Assembly (NCBI GenBank): GCA_963828385.1
Contig: CAWHEF010000002.1
Location: forward strand, 1,860,001 to 1,924,000
Length of the DNA: 64,000 nucleotides
Direction of reading: 5' to 3'
DNA from: Bog-756 sp963828385
GTDB taxonomy: Bacteria; Actinomycetota; Acidimicrobiia; Acidimicrobiales; RAAP-2
The notes beneath the pieces were generated by a model that saw only the letters and a list, made by a program, of their open reading frames with translations, did no database searches and was not told the origin of the DNA. A program made the translations under genes and the position numbers. How positions within the stretch are numbered: position 1 is the stretch's first letter; each line of letters opens with the position of its first letter. Shown piece by piece: positions 8,706 through 17,969 of this stretch.

Positions 8706-10307
8706 ATGTCCCGTCGCACCCGGCGCGCTCCCTGCCTCATCGGCGTCGGACGGCGGACGTGGCATCCCGACGAGTGCGGTCCCGACGGTGCTCCCGAGCC
8801 GCTCGACATGTGGGAGGAGGTGGCCCTGGCCGCCGCCGCCGACACCGGCATCGTCGGCGGTCCGGGGTTCGCCCAAGGCGGAGCCGGCGCGCTCGAACGG
8901 CTCGAGCGCATCGACGTCGTCTACTGCCAGTCGTGGCAGTACGACGATCCCGGCGGCCGGCTGGCCGGTCGGCTGGGGGCCTCCGAAAGCGCGGGCCGCC
9001 TACTCCGGCATCGGCGGCACCGTCCCCCAGGTGCTCGTCTCGGACGTCGCCCGGGACATCCTCAGTCGGCGACCTCGACCTCGCCCTGGTCGTCGGGGCC
9101 GAGGCCCTGGCCACGACGCGGCGGCTCAAGAAGGAGGGGCGGCGGCCGGAGTGGAGCCACCGGCCAGACGAGAAGCGCCCGTTCCCCTTCGACCTCCCCT
9201 TCCATCCCGGCGAGGTCGCCCACGGCATCTTCGAGGCGTGGCTCACCTTCGCCATGTTCGACAACGCCCACCGCGCCCACCTCGGCACCGGTCTCGACGA
9301 GCACCGCCGTTCACTCGGCGAGCTGCTCTCCCCCATGACGGCCGTGGCCGCCACCAACCCGGGAGCATGGTTCCCCCTCCGGCGCGGCGTCGACGAGATC
9401 ATCGGACCGACGGCCGACAACCGGATGGTCGGCTACCCGTACTCGAAGCTGATGACCGCCATCATGGACGTCGACATGGCGGCAGCCGTGCTGGTGGCCA
9501 GCGACGAGACCGCCGACGCTCTGGGGGTCCCGGCCGACCGTCGCGTCTACCTGCGGGGCTGGGGCTACGCCCGAGGACCCCGACGCCCTGGCCGAGCGCT
9601 CGGACCTCTGGCGGTCCGGCGCCATGGCGGCGGCGTCGGGGGCCGCGCTCGAGGGCGCCGGCGTCGGGATCGACGACATCGCCCATCTCGACCTGTACTC
9701 GTGCTTCGCCAGCTCCATCGACTTCGCCCTCGACGCCCTCGGCATCGATCGCCGGCTGGCCCGGAGCGCGGGACCCGACACGTCGCCCGAGCGGCCCGTC
9801 ACCGTCACCGGGGGGCTCGCCTATCACGGCGGCCCGGGCAGCAATTACCTCACCCACTCGCTCGCCACCATGGTCGACCGACTGCGGGCCGACCCCGGGT
9901 CCCTCGGCCTGGTGAGCGGGGTGGGCATGCACATGAACAAGCACGCCTTCGCCGTCTACTCGACCACCCCGGCCGGGCTCGTGCCGCCCGACGACGTGGC
10001 CGTGTCCCGGCGCGCCGCCGTCGACCAGGTGCCGGTGGTCACCGAGGCCGGCGGCGAGGGCACCGTCGCCACCTACTCGGTCGTCCACGGTCGTGACGGC
10101 TCTCCGGAATGGGCGGCCCTGGTCTGCGACCTGCCGGCTCCGGGCGGCAACTCCTCCCCGCCGGATCGCCCTGCGGCCCGCTGCTATGCCCGTCTCGAGG
10201 ACGCCGAGGCCCTGGAGGCGGCCGAGCGCGAGGAGCTCATCGGGCAGCGGGTGGAGCTCCGTGCCGACGGGCCGCGCACTGTGGCCCATCGGCCCACCTC
10301 TCGCTAA
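8706..10307 (+). CDS. thiolase-like acetyl-CoA acetyltransferase family protein, three frameshifts
   Basis: About 533 codons after correcting single extra bases near 8982, 9067 and 9572. The opening LIGVGRRTWHPDE, then ALVVGAEALATTRRLKKEG, ATNPGAWFPLRRGVDEI and NRMVGYPYSKLMTAIMDVDMAAAVLVAS follow the actinobacterial 'acetyl-CoA acetyltransferase' group of thiolase-fold proteins. So do AHLDLYSCFASSIDFALDAL and GGLAYHGGPGSNYLTHSLA. The final ~100 residues form a separate C-terminal domain (YSVVHGRDGSPEWAALVCDL) seen in the long members. The usual N-terminal active-site Cys context is not evident, so activity as a true beta-ketothiolase is uncertain. Probable last step of the acyl-CoA chain encoded around it. 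Confidence 0.78.
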
Positions 10308-10433
10308 CCTGAAGGGCGGAAACGACGTTTTCGACTGGCACCGCCCTCACTGGGTCAGCGCGCCGGTGGGATGACACCGGTGGACTGCGCCGGAGGACTG
10401 CACCTGAAGACTCCACCGGAAGGAGGCCAGCAA

Positions 10434-11734
10434 ATGCGCACCGAGGAACTCGATTCTCGTCAGCGTGGACGACCACATCGTCGAGCCGCCCGACCTGTTC
10501 GACGGCCGGGTGCCGGCCAAGTACCAGGACCTCGCGCCCAAGCTGGTGCGCAAGGAGGACGGCACCGACGTCTGGGTCTTCGACGGAAACGAGATCCCCA
10601 ACATCGGGCTGAACGCCGTCGTCGGCCGGCCGCCCGATGAGTACGGCATCGAGCCGACGTCACTCGAGGACATGCGGCCGGGCTGCTTCGACATGCACGA
10701 ACGGGTTCGGGACATGAACGCCAACGGCGTGCTCGGCTCGATGTGCTTTCCCTCGTTCCCACAGTTCTGCGGACAGCTCTTCGCCCGCAGCGAGGACAAG
10801 GACATGGCGCTGGCCATGCTCCGGGCCTACAACGACTGGCACATCGAGGGCTGGTGCGGTGCCGAACCGGGCCGGTTCATCCCCCTGTCGCTGCCCGTGC
10901 TGTGGGACCCCGAGCTGGCTGCGGCAGAGGTCCGTCGCGTGGCAGCCAAGGGCTGCCACGCCGTCACCTTCTCCGAGAACCCCGAGAAGCTGGGGTGGCC
11001 GAGCCTTCACTCCGACCACTGGGACCCGTTCTGGCAGGCGTGCGACGAGGAGGGGACGATCGTCTGCATGCATCATCGGCTCGTCGTCGCAGCTGGTGGT
11101 CACCTCGGTGGAGGCGCCCATCGACGTGATGATCTCCCTGCAGCCGATGAACATGGTCCAGGCTGCGTGCCGACCTCCTCTGGTCGCCGCTCCTACGCAA
11201 GTACCCCGACCTTGCGCTTCGCCCTGTCCGAAGGGGGGATCGGGTGGATCCCCTACATGCTCGAGCGGGTCGACTACGTCTACGAGCACCATCACGCCTG
11301 GACCGGCCAGGACTTCGGGGACAAGCTGCCGAGCCAGGTGTTCAAGGAGCGGATCATCACCTGCTTCATCGACGATGCATTCGGGGTCGACAACAGGCGG
11401 TACCTGAACGTCGACAACATCTGTCTGGGAGTGCGACTACCCCCACTCCGACTCGACGTGGCCCCACTCCCCCGAGGCGGCCATGAAATACCTGGCCGAG
11501 CTGGACGACCGGGAGATCGACAAGATCACCCATCTGAACGCCATGCGCCACTTCCAGTACGACCCCTTCAGCGTGCGGCCCCGCCAGCGGTGCACGGTCG
11601 GGGCGCTCCGGGCCGAGGCCACCGACGTCGACCTCGCTCTTCTCGTCCGCTCGGAGGAGGCGAAGGCGAGGACGAAGGGGGCGCCACTCGACCTCACCTC
11701 CATCGGAACGCGCTCGGAAGAGGACGGCGGCTGA
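10434..11734 (+). CDS. amidohydrolase family (amidohydrolase 2-like) metal-dependent hydrolase, five frameshifts
   Basis: About 432 codons after removing extra bases near 10452, 11074, 11168, 11211 and 11428. The ATG at 10434 follows AAGGAGG by eight bases. The protein opens MRTEEL-ILVSVDDHIVEPPDLF, with the D-x-H metal motif. It continues with GVLGSMCFPSFPQFCGQ, AYNDWHIEGWCG, VCMH-IGSSSQ, FALSEGGIGWIPYMLERVDYVYEHH and CDYPHSDSTWPHSP, the usual pattern of amidohydrolase-2 proteins in actinobacterial lipid and terpenoid catabolic clusters. Family members hydrolyse or decarboxylate ring or acyl substrates; the reaction here is unknown. It sits between the thiolase and an enoyl-CoA hydratase whose GTG starts two bases after its stop, so an operon is likely. 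Confidence 0.85.
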
Positions 11735-11736
11735 CC

Positions 11737-12547
11737 GTGCCCGTCCATTACGAGGTCGGTGAGGACCATGTCGCCCGGATCACCATCGACCGTCCCGAGG
11801 CGAAGAACGCCATGGACATGGAGCACTTCTTCCAGCTGCGGACGGCCTGGGACCGCTTCGGAGACGACGACGAGGCCTGGGTGGCCGTCGTCACCGGGGT
11901 CCAGGACGTGTTCTTCGTGGGGGCCGACCTGAAGACCTATATCCCCCAGATCACCGAGCACCAGAAGAGGATCGCCGCCGGGGACGTCGGCGAGCTCGAC
12001 GGATACCGGCTCGACGACGGGGTCAAGGCCGTCCTCCGGGGCGTGAAGCTCTACAAGCCGATCGTCGCCGCCGTCAACGGCACCTGCGTGGCCGGCGGCA
12101 TGGAGATGCTCGGGGGCTGCGACATCCGGGTGGCGGCGGACACGGCCACCTTCGGCGTGCTCGAGCCCAAGCGCGGCCTGTTCGCCGGCGGGGGGACGAC
12201 CGTCCGGCTCCCCCGCCAGATTCCCTACCCGGCGGCCATGGAGCTCCTCTTGTGCGCCGACCGCGTCTCGGCTGCCCGTGCGTTCGAGATGGGCCTGCTC
12301 AACGAGGTCACCTCACCCGATCGCCTGATGGAGCGGGTCGTCGGACTACGCCGCCCGGATCACCGCCAACGGGCCCCTGGCCGTCCGCAAGACGAAGGAG
12401 TCGGTGCTGAGGGGCCTTGCCACCGACATGCGCGAGGCCTACAAGATCGAATCCGAGCTGGCGGCAGAGGTGTTCGGCAGCGAGGACGCCAAGGAGGGGC
12501 CGAAGGCGTTCGCCGAGAAGCGGGAACCGGTCTGGACGGGCCGGTAA
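11737..12547 (+). CDS. enoyl-CoA hydratase/isomerase (crotonase) family protein, one frameshift
   Basis: About 269 codons. Crotonase hallmarks: ARITIDRPEAKNAMD, oxyanion-hole segments FFVGADLKTY and NGTCVAGGMEMLGGCDIRVA, and VLEPKRGLFAGGGTTVRLPR. The C-terminal helices end AEKREPVWTGR. Hydrates trans-2-enoyl-CoA or isomerises a related acyl-CoA. The glutamate in VLEPKRG is at the position of a catalytic acid. One extra base near 12343 (GTC GTC G GAC) breaks the last quarter. The GTG start follows the amidohydrolase stop by two bases. Confidence 0.85.
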
Positions 12548-12569
12548 CGCGGTCGGCGGCCGCGGTCCT

Positions 12570-13226
12570 TCAGCCCTTGTAGGTGCGCATGAAGCCGGTG
12601 TAGACGCCGGCGAACCCGCTGTTGACCTGCTCGGGAAGCGGATGGAGCTCGCCGAGCTGGCTCGCGCCCCACAGGATGTGGGCGCTGCGCTCGACGAGAG
12701 CCGTGATGTGCAGCACCTTGTCAGGAGTGGGCCCGACGGCCACCATGCCATGGTTGGCGATGAGTGCCGCACCCCGGTCCTTCAGGGCGGCGACCGCCTG
12801 CTCGCCGAGGTCCGTGGTCCCGCTGGCGGCGTACTCGGTGCACCGCACGTCCCCGCCGATGTAGATCGAGAACTCGTCGATGCACGAGGGAACCGAACGG
12901 TGGGCCACGGCGAACATGGTGGCGTGCACCGGGTGCGAGTGGATGACCGAACCGATGTCGTCATAGGCGCCGTAGCAAGCCAGATGGAGTGCCATCTCCG
13001 ACGACGGTGACCGGGTCCCCTCGAGCACCTTCCCCTCGGGGTCGACGAGGACGAGGTCCTCGAACGTCATCGTGGCGTAGCTGACCGACGAGGGGGTGAT
13101 CCAGAGGTTCCCGTCCTCGTTCCGAGCCGAGATGTTGCCGGCGGTCCCCTCCACCAGCCCGCGGGCCAGCATGTCCTTGGCCGCGGCCAGCACGGCTTCA
13201 GCAGCGCTCTCGACGAAAGCTGCCAC
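12570..13226 (-). CDS. class II aldolase/adducin family protein (L-fuculose-phosphate-aldolase-like)
   Basis: 218 residues, the normal size of zinc-dependent class II aldolases that cleave sugar phosphates to dihydroxyacetone phosphate or glycolaldehyde phosphate plus an aldehyde. Motifs: GLVEGTAGNISARN, the phosphate-binding TPSSVSYATM, SSEMALH (catalytic Glu), HSHPVHATMFAVA (zinc ligands) and a third histidine in LIANHGMVAVG. GGAGGTGAC lies just upstream of the GTG start. It diverges from the SDR at 13345 across a short region with a palindrome. The substrate is not identifiable; other family members are decarboxylases or dehydratases. Confidence 0.85.
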   Translation of the reverse strand: MAAFVESAAEAVLAAAKDMLARGLVEGTAGNISARNEDGNLWITPSSVSYATMTFEDLVLVDPEGKVLEGTRSPSSEMALHLACYGAYDDIGSVIHSHPVHATMFAVAHRSVPSCIDEFSIYIGGDVRCTEYAASGTTDLGEQAVAALKDRGAALIANHGMVAVGPTPDKVLHITALVERSAHILWGASQLGELHPLPEQVNSGFAGVYTGFMRTYKG

Positions 13227-13300
13227 GTGTCACCTCCTCGATCCCTGCCGGCTCCGCCGGTCGGTCCGGCCGATGGTAACCCGTCAGCTAGAACCGCGTC

Positions 13301-13320
13301 TGACACCGACGTCAGTGTTC
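13301..13320. promoter_or_regulatory. 20-bp imperfect palindrome between aldolase and SDR
   Basis: TGACACCGACGTCAGTGTTC pairs symmetrically at 16 of 20 positions around GACGTC. It lies 25 bp before the SDR start, overlapping the expected -35 of the promoter at 13333, and 75 bp before the aldolase start. A TetR/GntR-size operator controlling both genes is plausible. Confidence 0.45.
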
Positions 13321-13332
13321 GGCGAGCCTGGC

Positions 13333-13344
13333 TAGTGTGAGCGC
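13333..13344 (+). promoter_or_regulatory. leaderless-type -10 box (TAGTGT) before the ATG at 13345
   Basis: TAGTGT (13333-13338), six bases, then ATG. There is no purine-rich ribosome site, so the SDR mRNA is probably leaderless. Confidence 0.45.
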
Positions 13345-14247
13345 ATGGGCCTGCTTGACGATCGCGTCGCCGTCGTGACCGGTGCCGGACTGGGAATCGG
13401 TCGCTCCGTGGCTCGATGCCTGGCGGCCGAAGGAGCAAGGGTGGTCGTCAACGACATCGGGGTCGCCCTCGACGGGGCGAGCGAAGGTGGCGGCGACCCG
13501 GCCGACACGGTGGTGAGTGAGATCACCGACACCGGCGGCACCGCGGTGGCAAACCATGACTCGGTGAGCGACTTCGACGCCGCCGCCCGGATCGTCTCCA
13601 CCGCCATCGACGTGTTCGGCCAGATCGACATCGTGGTCAACAACGCCGGCATCGTCCGTGACCGGTCGCTCCTCAAGATGACCGAGGGGGACTACGACGC
13701 GGTTGTCGCCGTCCACCAGAAGGGCACGTTCAATGTCACCCGGCACGCCGCGTCCCACATGAAGGAGGCCGGCTACGGACGCATCATCAACATGACGTCC
13801 TCGGCCGGCCTCCGGGGCAATTTCGGCCAGTCGAACTACGGGGCGGCCAAGGCCGCCATCATGGGCATGACCTTTGTTTGGGCCGTGGAGCTCGGCAAGT
13901 ACGGGATCACCGTCAACGCCATGGCCCCCTCGGGAGCGACCCGGATGACCGAAGGCCTGTTCAAGGGCGAGGCCCCGGCGAGCGAGGACCCGGCTCTGAA
14001 CGCGCCGCTCGTCGCATTCCTGGCCTCGGAGCAGGCCGGCTACGTCAACGGCCAGGTCGTCGGACGCACCGGCTTCGGCTACACCCTGTTCCAGACGCCT
14101 CGCCAGGTGGCCACCATGTGGAAGGAGGGCGGCTGGTCCGCCTCGGAGGTCGCCGATCATTTCCACGAGGTGCTGGGCCAGCACCTTCAGCCGATAGGCA
14201 TGCCCGCTCACCCTCTGTTGGGCAAACACGACCAGCCGGGTGGATAG
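13345..14247 (+). CDS. short-chain dehydrogenase/reductase (3-hydroxyacyl-CoA-dehydrogenase-like)
   Basis: 300 residues. NAD(P)-binding TGAGLGIGRSVA near residue 12, then VVVNDIGVALDGAS, NNAGIVRDRSLLKM, catalytic Ser in INMTSSAGLRGNFGQ and the Y-x3-K pair in SNYGAAKAAI. The longer loop after the second strand and the wording resemble the 17-beta-HSD4/MFE-2 group, which acts on 3-hydroxyacyl-CoA. The ~60-residue C-terminal extension (QTPRQVATMWKEGGWSASEVADHF) is also seen in actinobacterial members. Probably a soluble beta-oxidation or steroid-side-chain enzyme. Starts at a leaderless promoter beside a palindrome shared with the aldolase. Confidence 0.85.
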   Translation: MGLLDDRVAVVTGAGLGIGRSVARCLAAEGARVVVNDIGVALDGASEGGGDPADTVVSEITDTGGTAVANHDSVSDFDAAARIVSTAIDVFGQIDIVVNNAGIVRDRSLLKMTEGDYDAVVAVHQKGTFNVTRHAASHMKEAGYGRIINMTSSAGLRGNFGQSNYGAAKAAIMGMTFVWAVELGKYGITVNAMAPSGATRMTEGLFKGEAPASEDPALNAPLVAFLASEQAGYVNGQVVGRTGFGYTLFQTPRQVATMWKEGGWSASEVADHFHEVLGQHLQPIGMPAHPLLGKHDQPGG

Positions 14248-15610
14248 GGAGCGTCTTCGCGTCGTCTCCCCGAGCGGCTCCCCGGCCGACGCCCCGAACG
14301 CCACGATCGAACGTCGCCGAGAAGCGCCTCTTCCGTCCCTTGTCCGGAGGTTGGACCGGCGTTCGCTCATCCTGCCCGGGCTCATCTGCGCCGTTGCTCT
14401 GAGCCTGCGGCTCGGCTACCTCGCGGTGACATGGCACCACCCACTCACGAGTGATGCCTCCCAGTACGACCAGATAGCACGGCAACTGATCGGTGGGCAT
14501 GGCTTTTCCGACCAGTACCCCCAACTCCGTGTCCACGCCACAGCCTTCAGACCGCCGCTCTATCCGCTCATGCTCGCCGCTGCCTACTGGGTGCTCGGAG
14601 CTTCACCGGGGGTGGCCCGCGGGCTGAACGTTGCCATCGGAGTGATCGTGGTCGGCATGACATTCCATGTCGTGCAGCGCCACCTGTCTCGTCGCGCAGC
14701 CATCGGTGCTGCAATCGCTGTGGCAGTGATGCCCAATCTCATCGCCAACGACACCTTCGCTCTCGACGAACCACTAGCGCTCCTGTTGCTGCTCGTCCTC
14801 GTCGACCTGGCGTTGCGTAGGCGGTGGGTCTGGACCGGCGTGATCGCCGGTGCGCTCGTCTTGACTCGTCCAAGCGCTCAGTATCTCGCGCTCGTGATGG
14901 CGTGCTGGATCATCTTCAAAGTGGGGTGGAAGCGCGCCGGACAGTTCATCTTGGTGGTCGCGTTGACCGTGAGCCCTTGGATCGCCCGCAATTGGGTCCA
15001 GGTCGGGACGCCGACCATCGCCACATCCGACGGCTACAACTGGGCGGCAATCTACTCGCCGCCGGCTCAGCAGCGAGGCGGGTTCATCGACCCGATCTAC
15101 GATCCGTATTTCACCTCGCACCGTCTCCTGCAGTTCGACGAAGCAAAATGGGACTCGTACCTCGCATCGGTCGGGATTGATGGTCTGGAGAGACACCCCA
15201 CGTATCTGCTGCATGTGGTGGTCGACAACTTCCAATCGTTCTTCGAGCTCAGACCGTCGATGAATACCGGCGCCGAGGTCGACGATGGTCGCAGTCTGAA
15301 ACTCGTCACTGCATCACTGTGGATCTTCTATGTCGAACTTGGAGCGGGAATCGTAGGTCTGGTCCTCCGCTGGAGAAACGAAGCGGTCCAGCTGTTCACG
15401 ATCCAGGCCGTCTACTTCACGCTTGCAAGTTTGCTGTTCATCTCCGCGCCCCGCCTCCGTGCACCGGTCGATCTAGCCCTCGCCATCGGAGTCGGGTGCT
15501 TCGTTGACGTTCTGTTGCAGCCACTCAGACCAGGACCTACGACCTCAGTCGTTCCTGCAGATCGCGCTTCAACACCTTGCCCGCCGGATTGCGGGGGAGC
15601 TCGTCTGTGA
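14240..15610 (+). CDS. membrane glycosyltransferase of GT39/ArnT type
   Basis: 456 residues from a GTG that overlaps the SDR stop by 8 bases. About 10 hydrophobic segments follow a basic N-terminus (LILPGLICAVALSLRLGYLAV, PLYPLMLAAAYWVLG, LLLLLVLVDLALRR, LALVMACWIIFKVG, TIQAVYFTLASLLFISAPR). The acidic motif SDASQYDQIARQLIGG after helix 1 and RPPLYPL match polyprenyl-phosphate-dependent glycosyltransferases that modify lipids, glycans or proteins outside the membrane. Codon use is visibly less GC-rich than in its neighbours. Its last 74 bases overlap the tail of the opposite-strand synthetase, and the final ~25 residues look unnatural, so the true end may be earlier. Confidence 0.7.
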   Translation: MDRERLRVVSPSGSPADAPNATIERRREAPLPSLVRRLDRRSLILPGLICAVALSLRLGYLAVTWHHPLTSDASQYDQIARQLIGGHGFSDQYPQLRVHATAFRPPLYPLMLAAAYWVLGASPGVARGLNVAIGVIVVGMTFHVVQRHLSRRAAIGAAIAVAVMPNLIANDTFALDEPLALLLLLVLVDLALRRRWVWTGVIAGALVLTRPSAQYLALVMACWIIFKVGWKRAGQFILVVALTVSPWIARNWVQVGTPTIATSDGYNWAAIYSPPAQQRGGFIDPIYDPYFTSHRLLQFDEAKWDSYLASVGIDGLERHPTYLLHVVVDNFQSFFELRPSMNTGAEVDDGRSLKLVTASLWIFYVELGAGIVGLVLRWRNEAVQLFTIQAVYFTLASLLFISAPRLRAPVDLALAIGVGCFVDVLLQPLRPGPTTSVVPADRASTPCPPDCGGARL

Positions 15611-17087
15611 CCTCCCATCGGCGGGGAACCTTGTAGGCGGCGAGGGACTCGAGACAGTGCTTGCGCAGGTCCTCGGGGTCGAACCCAGCGCCCGGCCTCA
15701 TGACGACCACGGCAACCACGTCCTCTCCGAGGACGTCGTGAGGCACCCCGATGATGGCGGCTTCCCGGACGCCGGGATGGGCCAGGATCACGTTCTCCAC
15801 GTCCACGGCGTAGATATTGGATCCCCCTCGGATGATGACGTCCTTGGCCCGTCCGCCGATGTAGAGGTACCCGTCTTCGTCGATGCGCCCGATGTCCCCC
15901 GTGCGGAGCCAGCCGTCCACCCACGTCTCCGCCGTGGCCTGTGGATCGTCGAGGTACTCGCGCTGGCGACCGGGGATGCGCAACTCGATGCGGCCGTAAC
16001 CACCGTCGGGCACAGGAGCGCCACCGTCATCGACACAACGGACCTCGGCGGGCGGAAGAGGCTTGCCGACCGAACCGGGCCTGCGCACCGCTTCACCCTT
16101 CGGCATGAGGCAGTAGACCGATCCTGCCTCGGTCATCCCGTAGTTGTTCGACACGAGAGCGTCCGGCATCACCTGCTGCAGACGGTCCACGGCTGACGGC
16201 GCCAGCGGCGCGCTTCCCACCGAGCAGATCTGGATGGACGACAGGTCGGCTTCGCCAAAACCGGGATGGGCGAGCAGCAACTGCACCATGGCCGGCACCA
16301 GGAACACGGCGACGGGCCGCAGCGACTCGACCAGCTCCAACCATCCCCCGGCGTCGAATTTCGGCAAGTAGGACGACGTCATGCCCATCTTCATGGGGCT
16401 GAAGACGAAGCTGACACCGGCGAACGTCGCCAGAGGGCTGGCGTGCAGCCAGGACCCGCCGGTCCATTGCGGCCTCCCGGTGGGAACCGCCGAGGCGTTG
16501 GCGTGGCGGACGGCAACCCCTTTCGGGAGCCCCGTCGTCCCCGACGTGAAGAGGATGTCGGACAGATCGTCGTCGTCGATCTCTACCGGATAGTCGGACG
16601 GATCGTCATCGAGCACCTCGTCCCACCGGGATCGGCGAGGGCCCGCGGGTCCTGCCGATCCTCCAGCTCGGGATGGGGACGGCTCGGCGTCGACGACATC
16701 GGTCAGCGCGGCCAGAGCATGTCCCGAGAACGAACGTCGGATCCGCTCGCCGTCGGTCACGAGGGCCACGACCCGCGCCTGGGCCAGCATTCGGTCGACT
16801 TCGGCATCGGCCAGCCGGGGATCGAGCGGGACCACCGCCGCCCCCGCCTTGTGGATTCCGGCATAGGCGGTCACCCAGCGCAGGCCGTTCGTTCCCTCCA
16901 GTTGCAGTGCCACACGATCGCCGCGACCCACCCCGAGGGCGCCGAGCCCACGGGCCAGGCGGTTCGATTCGCGGTCCCACGCTGCGAATGTGAGCTCGCC
17001 CACACCGACCACCCGGAACCCGACCTCATCGGGGTAGAGCCCGGCCATGGCGCGGAGCTGGTCGACCTGGACACGGGATCCGCTCAC
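15537..17087 (-). CDS. class I adenylate-forming acyl-CoA synthetase
   Basis: 516 residues, complete. ATP-binding loop DILFTSGTTGLPKGVAVRHA, SNNYGMTEAG, the hinge motif GWLRTGDIGRIDEDGYLYIGGRAKDVIIRGG and the C-terminal lysine in NPAGKVLKRDL are all present. So it should form acyl-AMP and then acyl-CoA. The short substrate domain suggests a medium, branched or aromatic acid, but this is inference. The GTG start is preceded by GAGGAGGG at good spacing. It is encoded upstream of, and on the same strand as, nothing obvious: its 3' end converges on the glycosyltransferase. Confidence 0.88.
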   Translation of the reverse strand: MSGSRVQVDQLRAMAGLYPDEVGFRVVGVGELTFAAWDRESNRLARGLGALGVGRGDRVALQLEGTNGLRWVTAYAGIHKAGAAVVPLDPRLADAEVDRMLAQARVVALVTDGERIRRSFSGHALAALTDVVDAEPSPSRAGGSAGPAGPRRSRWDEVLDDDPSDYPVEIDDDDLSDILFTSGTTGLPKGVAVRHANASAVPTGRPQWTGGSWLHASPLATFAGVSFVFSPMKMGMTSSYLPKFDAGGWLELVESLRPVAVFLVPAMVQLLLAHPGFGEADLSSIQICSVGSAPLAPSAVDRLQQVMPDALVSNNYGMTEAGSVYCLMPKGEAVRRPGSVGKPLPPAEVRCVDDGGAPVPDGGYGRIELRIPGRQREYLDDPQATAETWVDGWLRTGDIGRIDEDGYLYIGGRAKDVIIRGGSNIYAVDVENVILAHPGVREAAIIGVPHDVLGEDVVAVVVMRPGAGFDPEDLRKHCLESLAAYKVPRRWEVTDELPRNPAGKVLKRDLQERLRS

Positions 17088-17132
17088 CAGCCCTCCTCTC
17101 TGACCGGAACAACACTCACCGGCGCATCCGTC

Positions 17133-17969
17133 TCACCCGACGGCTCGCCGCAAAAATCCAACCATGCCGACGACGCTCAGTGCCACCAGGGAGAGCACGG
17201 CCACGACGAAACAGACCCACACCTGCATGTGGGGCACGCCCGGGGCCATCAACCCCCGCAGCCCTTCGCTCACATAGGTCATCGGGTTGCACGCGCACAC
17301 GACCTGGAACCATCGGATGTGAGCCAGGGACGGCCAGGGGTACTGGCTGGATCCGGTGAACAAGAGCGGCGTGAGCACGAGTGCGAAGGTCACGTTGATC
17401 CGGTTGGGGGCGACGAACGTACCGAGCACGAGACCCATGGCCGCTCCGAGGAGCGCGCCGAGCACGGTCATGACGACCACGCCGACCGCCGCTCCCGCCG
17501 ACCAGGGGATCGAGCCGAGGAGCCACACGCCGATGGGGAACATCACGGCGGCGGCCACCGTTCCCCGCATGGCCGAGAAGACGACCTTCTCGATCGCCAC
17601 GGCTCCGGTGGGCAGCGGTGCGAGGAGGCGGTCCTCGATCTCGTTGCTGTACGAGAACTCGATGACCAACGGCAGTGCCGTGCTCTGGAGGCCGGTGAGG
17701 ACAGCGGCGAGTGCGACCAGACCCGGGAACAGGACGTCGGTGTACCCGTGCTGGGCGTACCCGAGCTGGGTCAAGACCTTCCCGAAGACGAAGAGGAGGA
17801 AGAGGGGCTGGAGGATGACCTGGGCCAGGAACAGAGGGAACTCCCGGCCCGTCACGTACAGGTCGCGCCGAAGGATGGCGGCGGCGGTCTGCCACGGGCC
17901 CCAGGCCCGCTCCGACACCCCGACGATCCTGTCGACGCCTGCTGTTCCCACGGCTGATGACGCCGTCAC
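17133..17969 (-). CDS. ABC-2 type transporter permease (DrrB-like)
   Basis: 278 residues with six predicted membrane segments (FLAQVILQPLFLLFVFG, VLFPGLVALAAVLTG, VAAAVMFPIGVWLLG, VVVMTVLGALLGAAMGLVLGTF, FALVLTPLLFTG, VCFVVAVLSLVALSVVG). The pattern QVILQPLFLLFVFGKV followed by the cytoplasmic loop EIEDRLLAPLP is typical of daunorubicin-resistance type exporters. Its GTG overlaps the stop of the ATPase gene (GTGA), so the two are coupled. Exports an unknown hydrophobic compound or lipid. Confidence 0.85.
   Translation of the reverse strand: MTASSAVGTAGVDRIVGVSERAWGPWQTAAAILRRDLYVTGREFPLFLAQVILQPLFLLFVFGKVLTQLGYAQHGYTDVLFPGLVALAAVLTGLQSTALPLVIEFSYSNEIEDRLLAPLPTGAVAIEKVVFSAMRGTVAAAVMFPIGVWLLGSIPWSAGAAVGVVVMTVLGALLGAAMGLVLGTFVAPNRINVTFALVLTPLLFTGSSQYPWPSLAHIRWFQVVCACNPMTYVSEGLRGLMAPGVPHMQVWVCFVVAVLSLVALSVVGMVGFLRRAVG

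Noticed and set aside
10372..10385. TGACACCGGTGGAC upstream of the amidohydrolase
   Set aside because: Shares the first ten bases with the 25933 site but lacks the right half; the core word is common by chance at this GC content.
6357..12547. Programmed +1 ribosomal frameshifting as the cause of the many junctions
   Set aside because: No shared slippery motif, both one-base gains and losses occur, and the junctions are limited to certain patches.
6357..12547. Pseudogenisation of the beta-oxidation run
   Set aside because: All active-site motifs remain and no substitutions or large deletions accompany the one-base changes.
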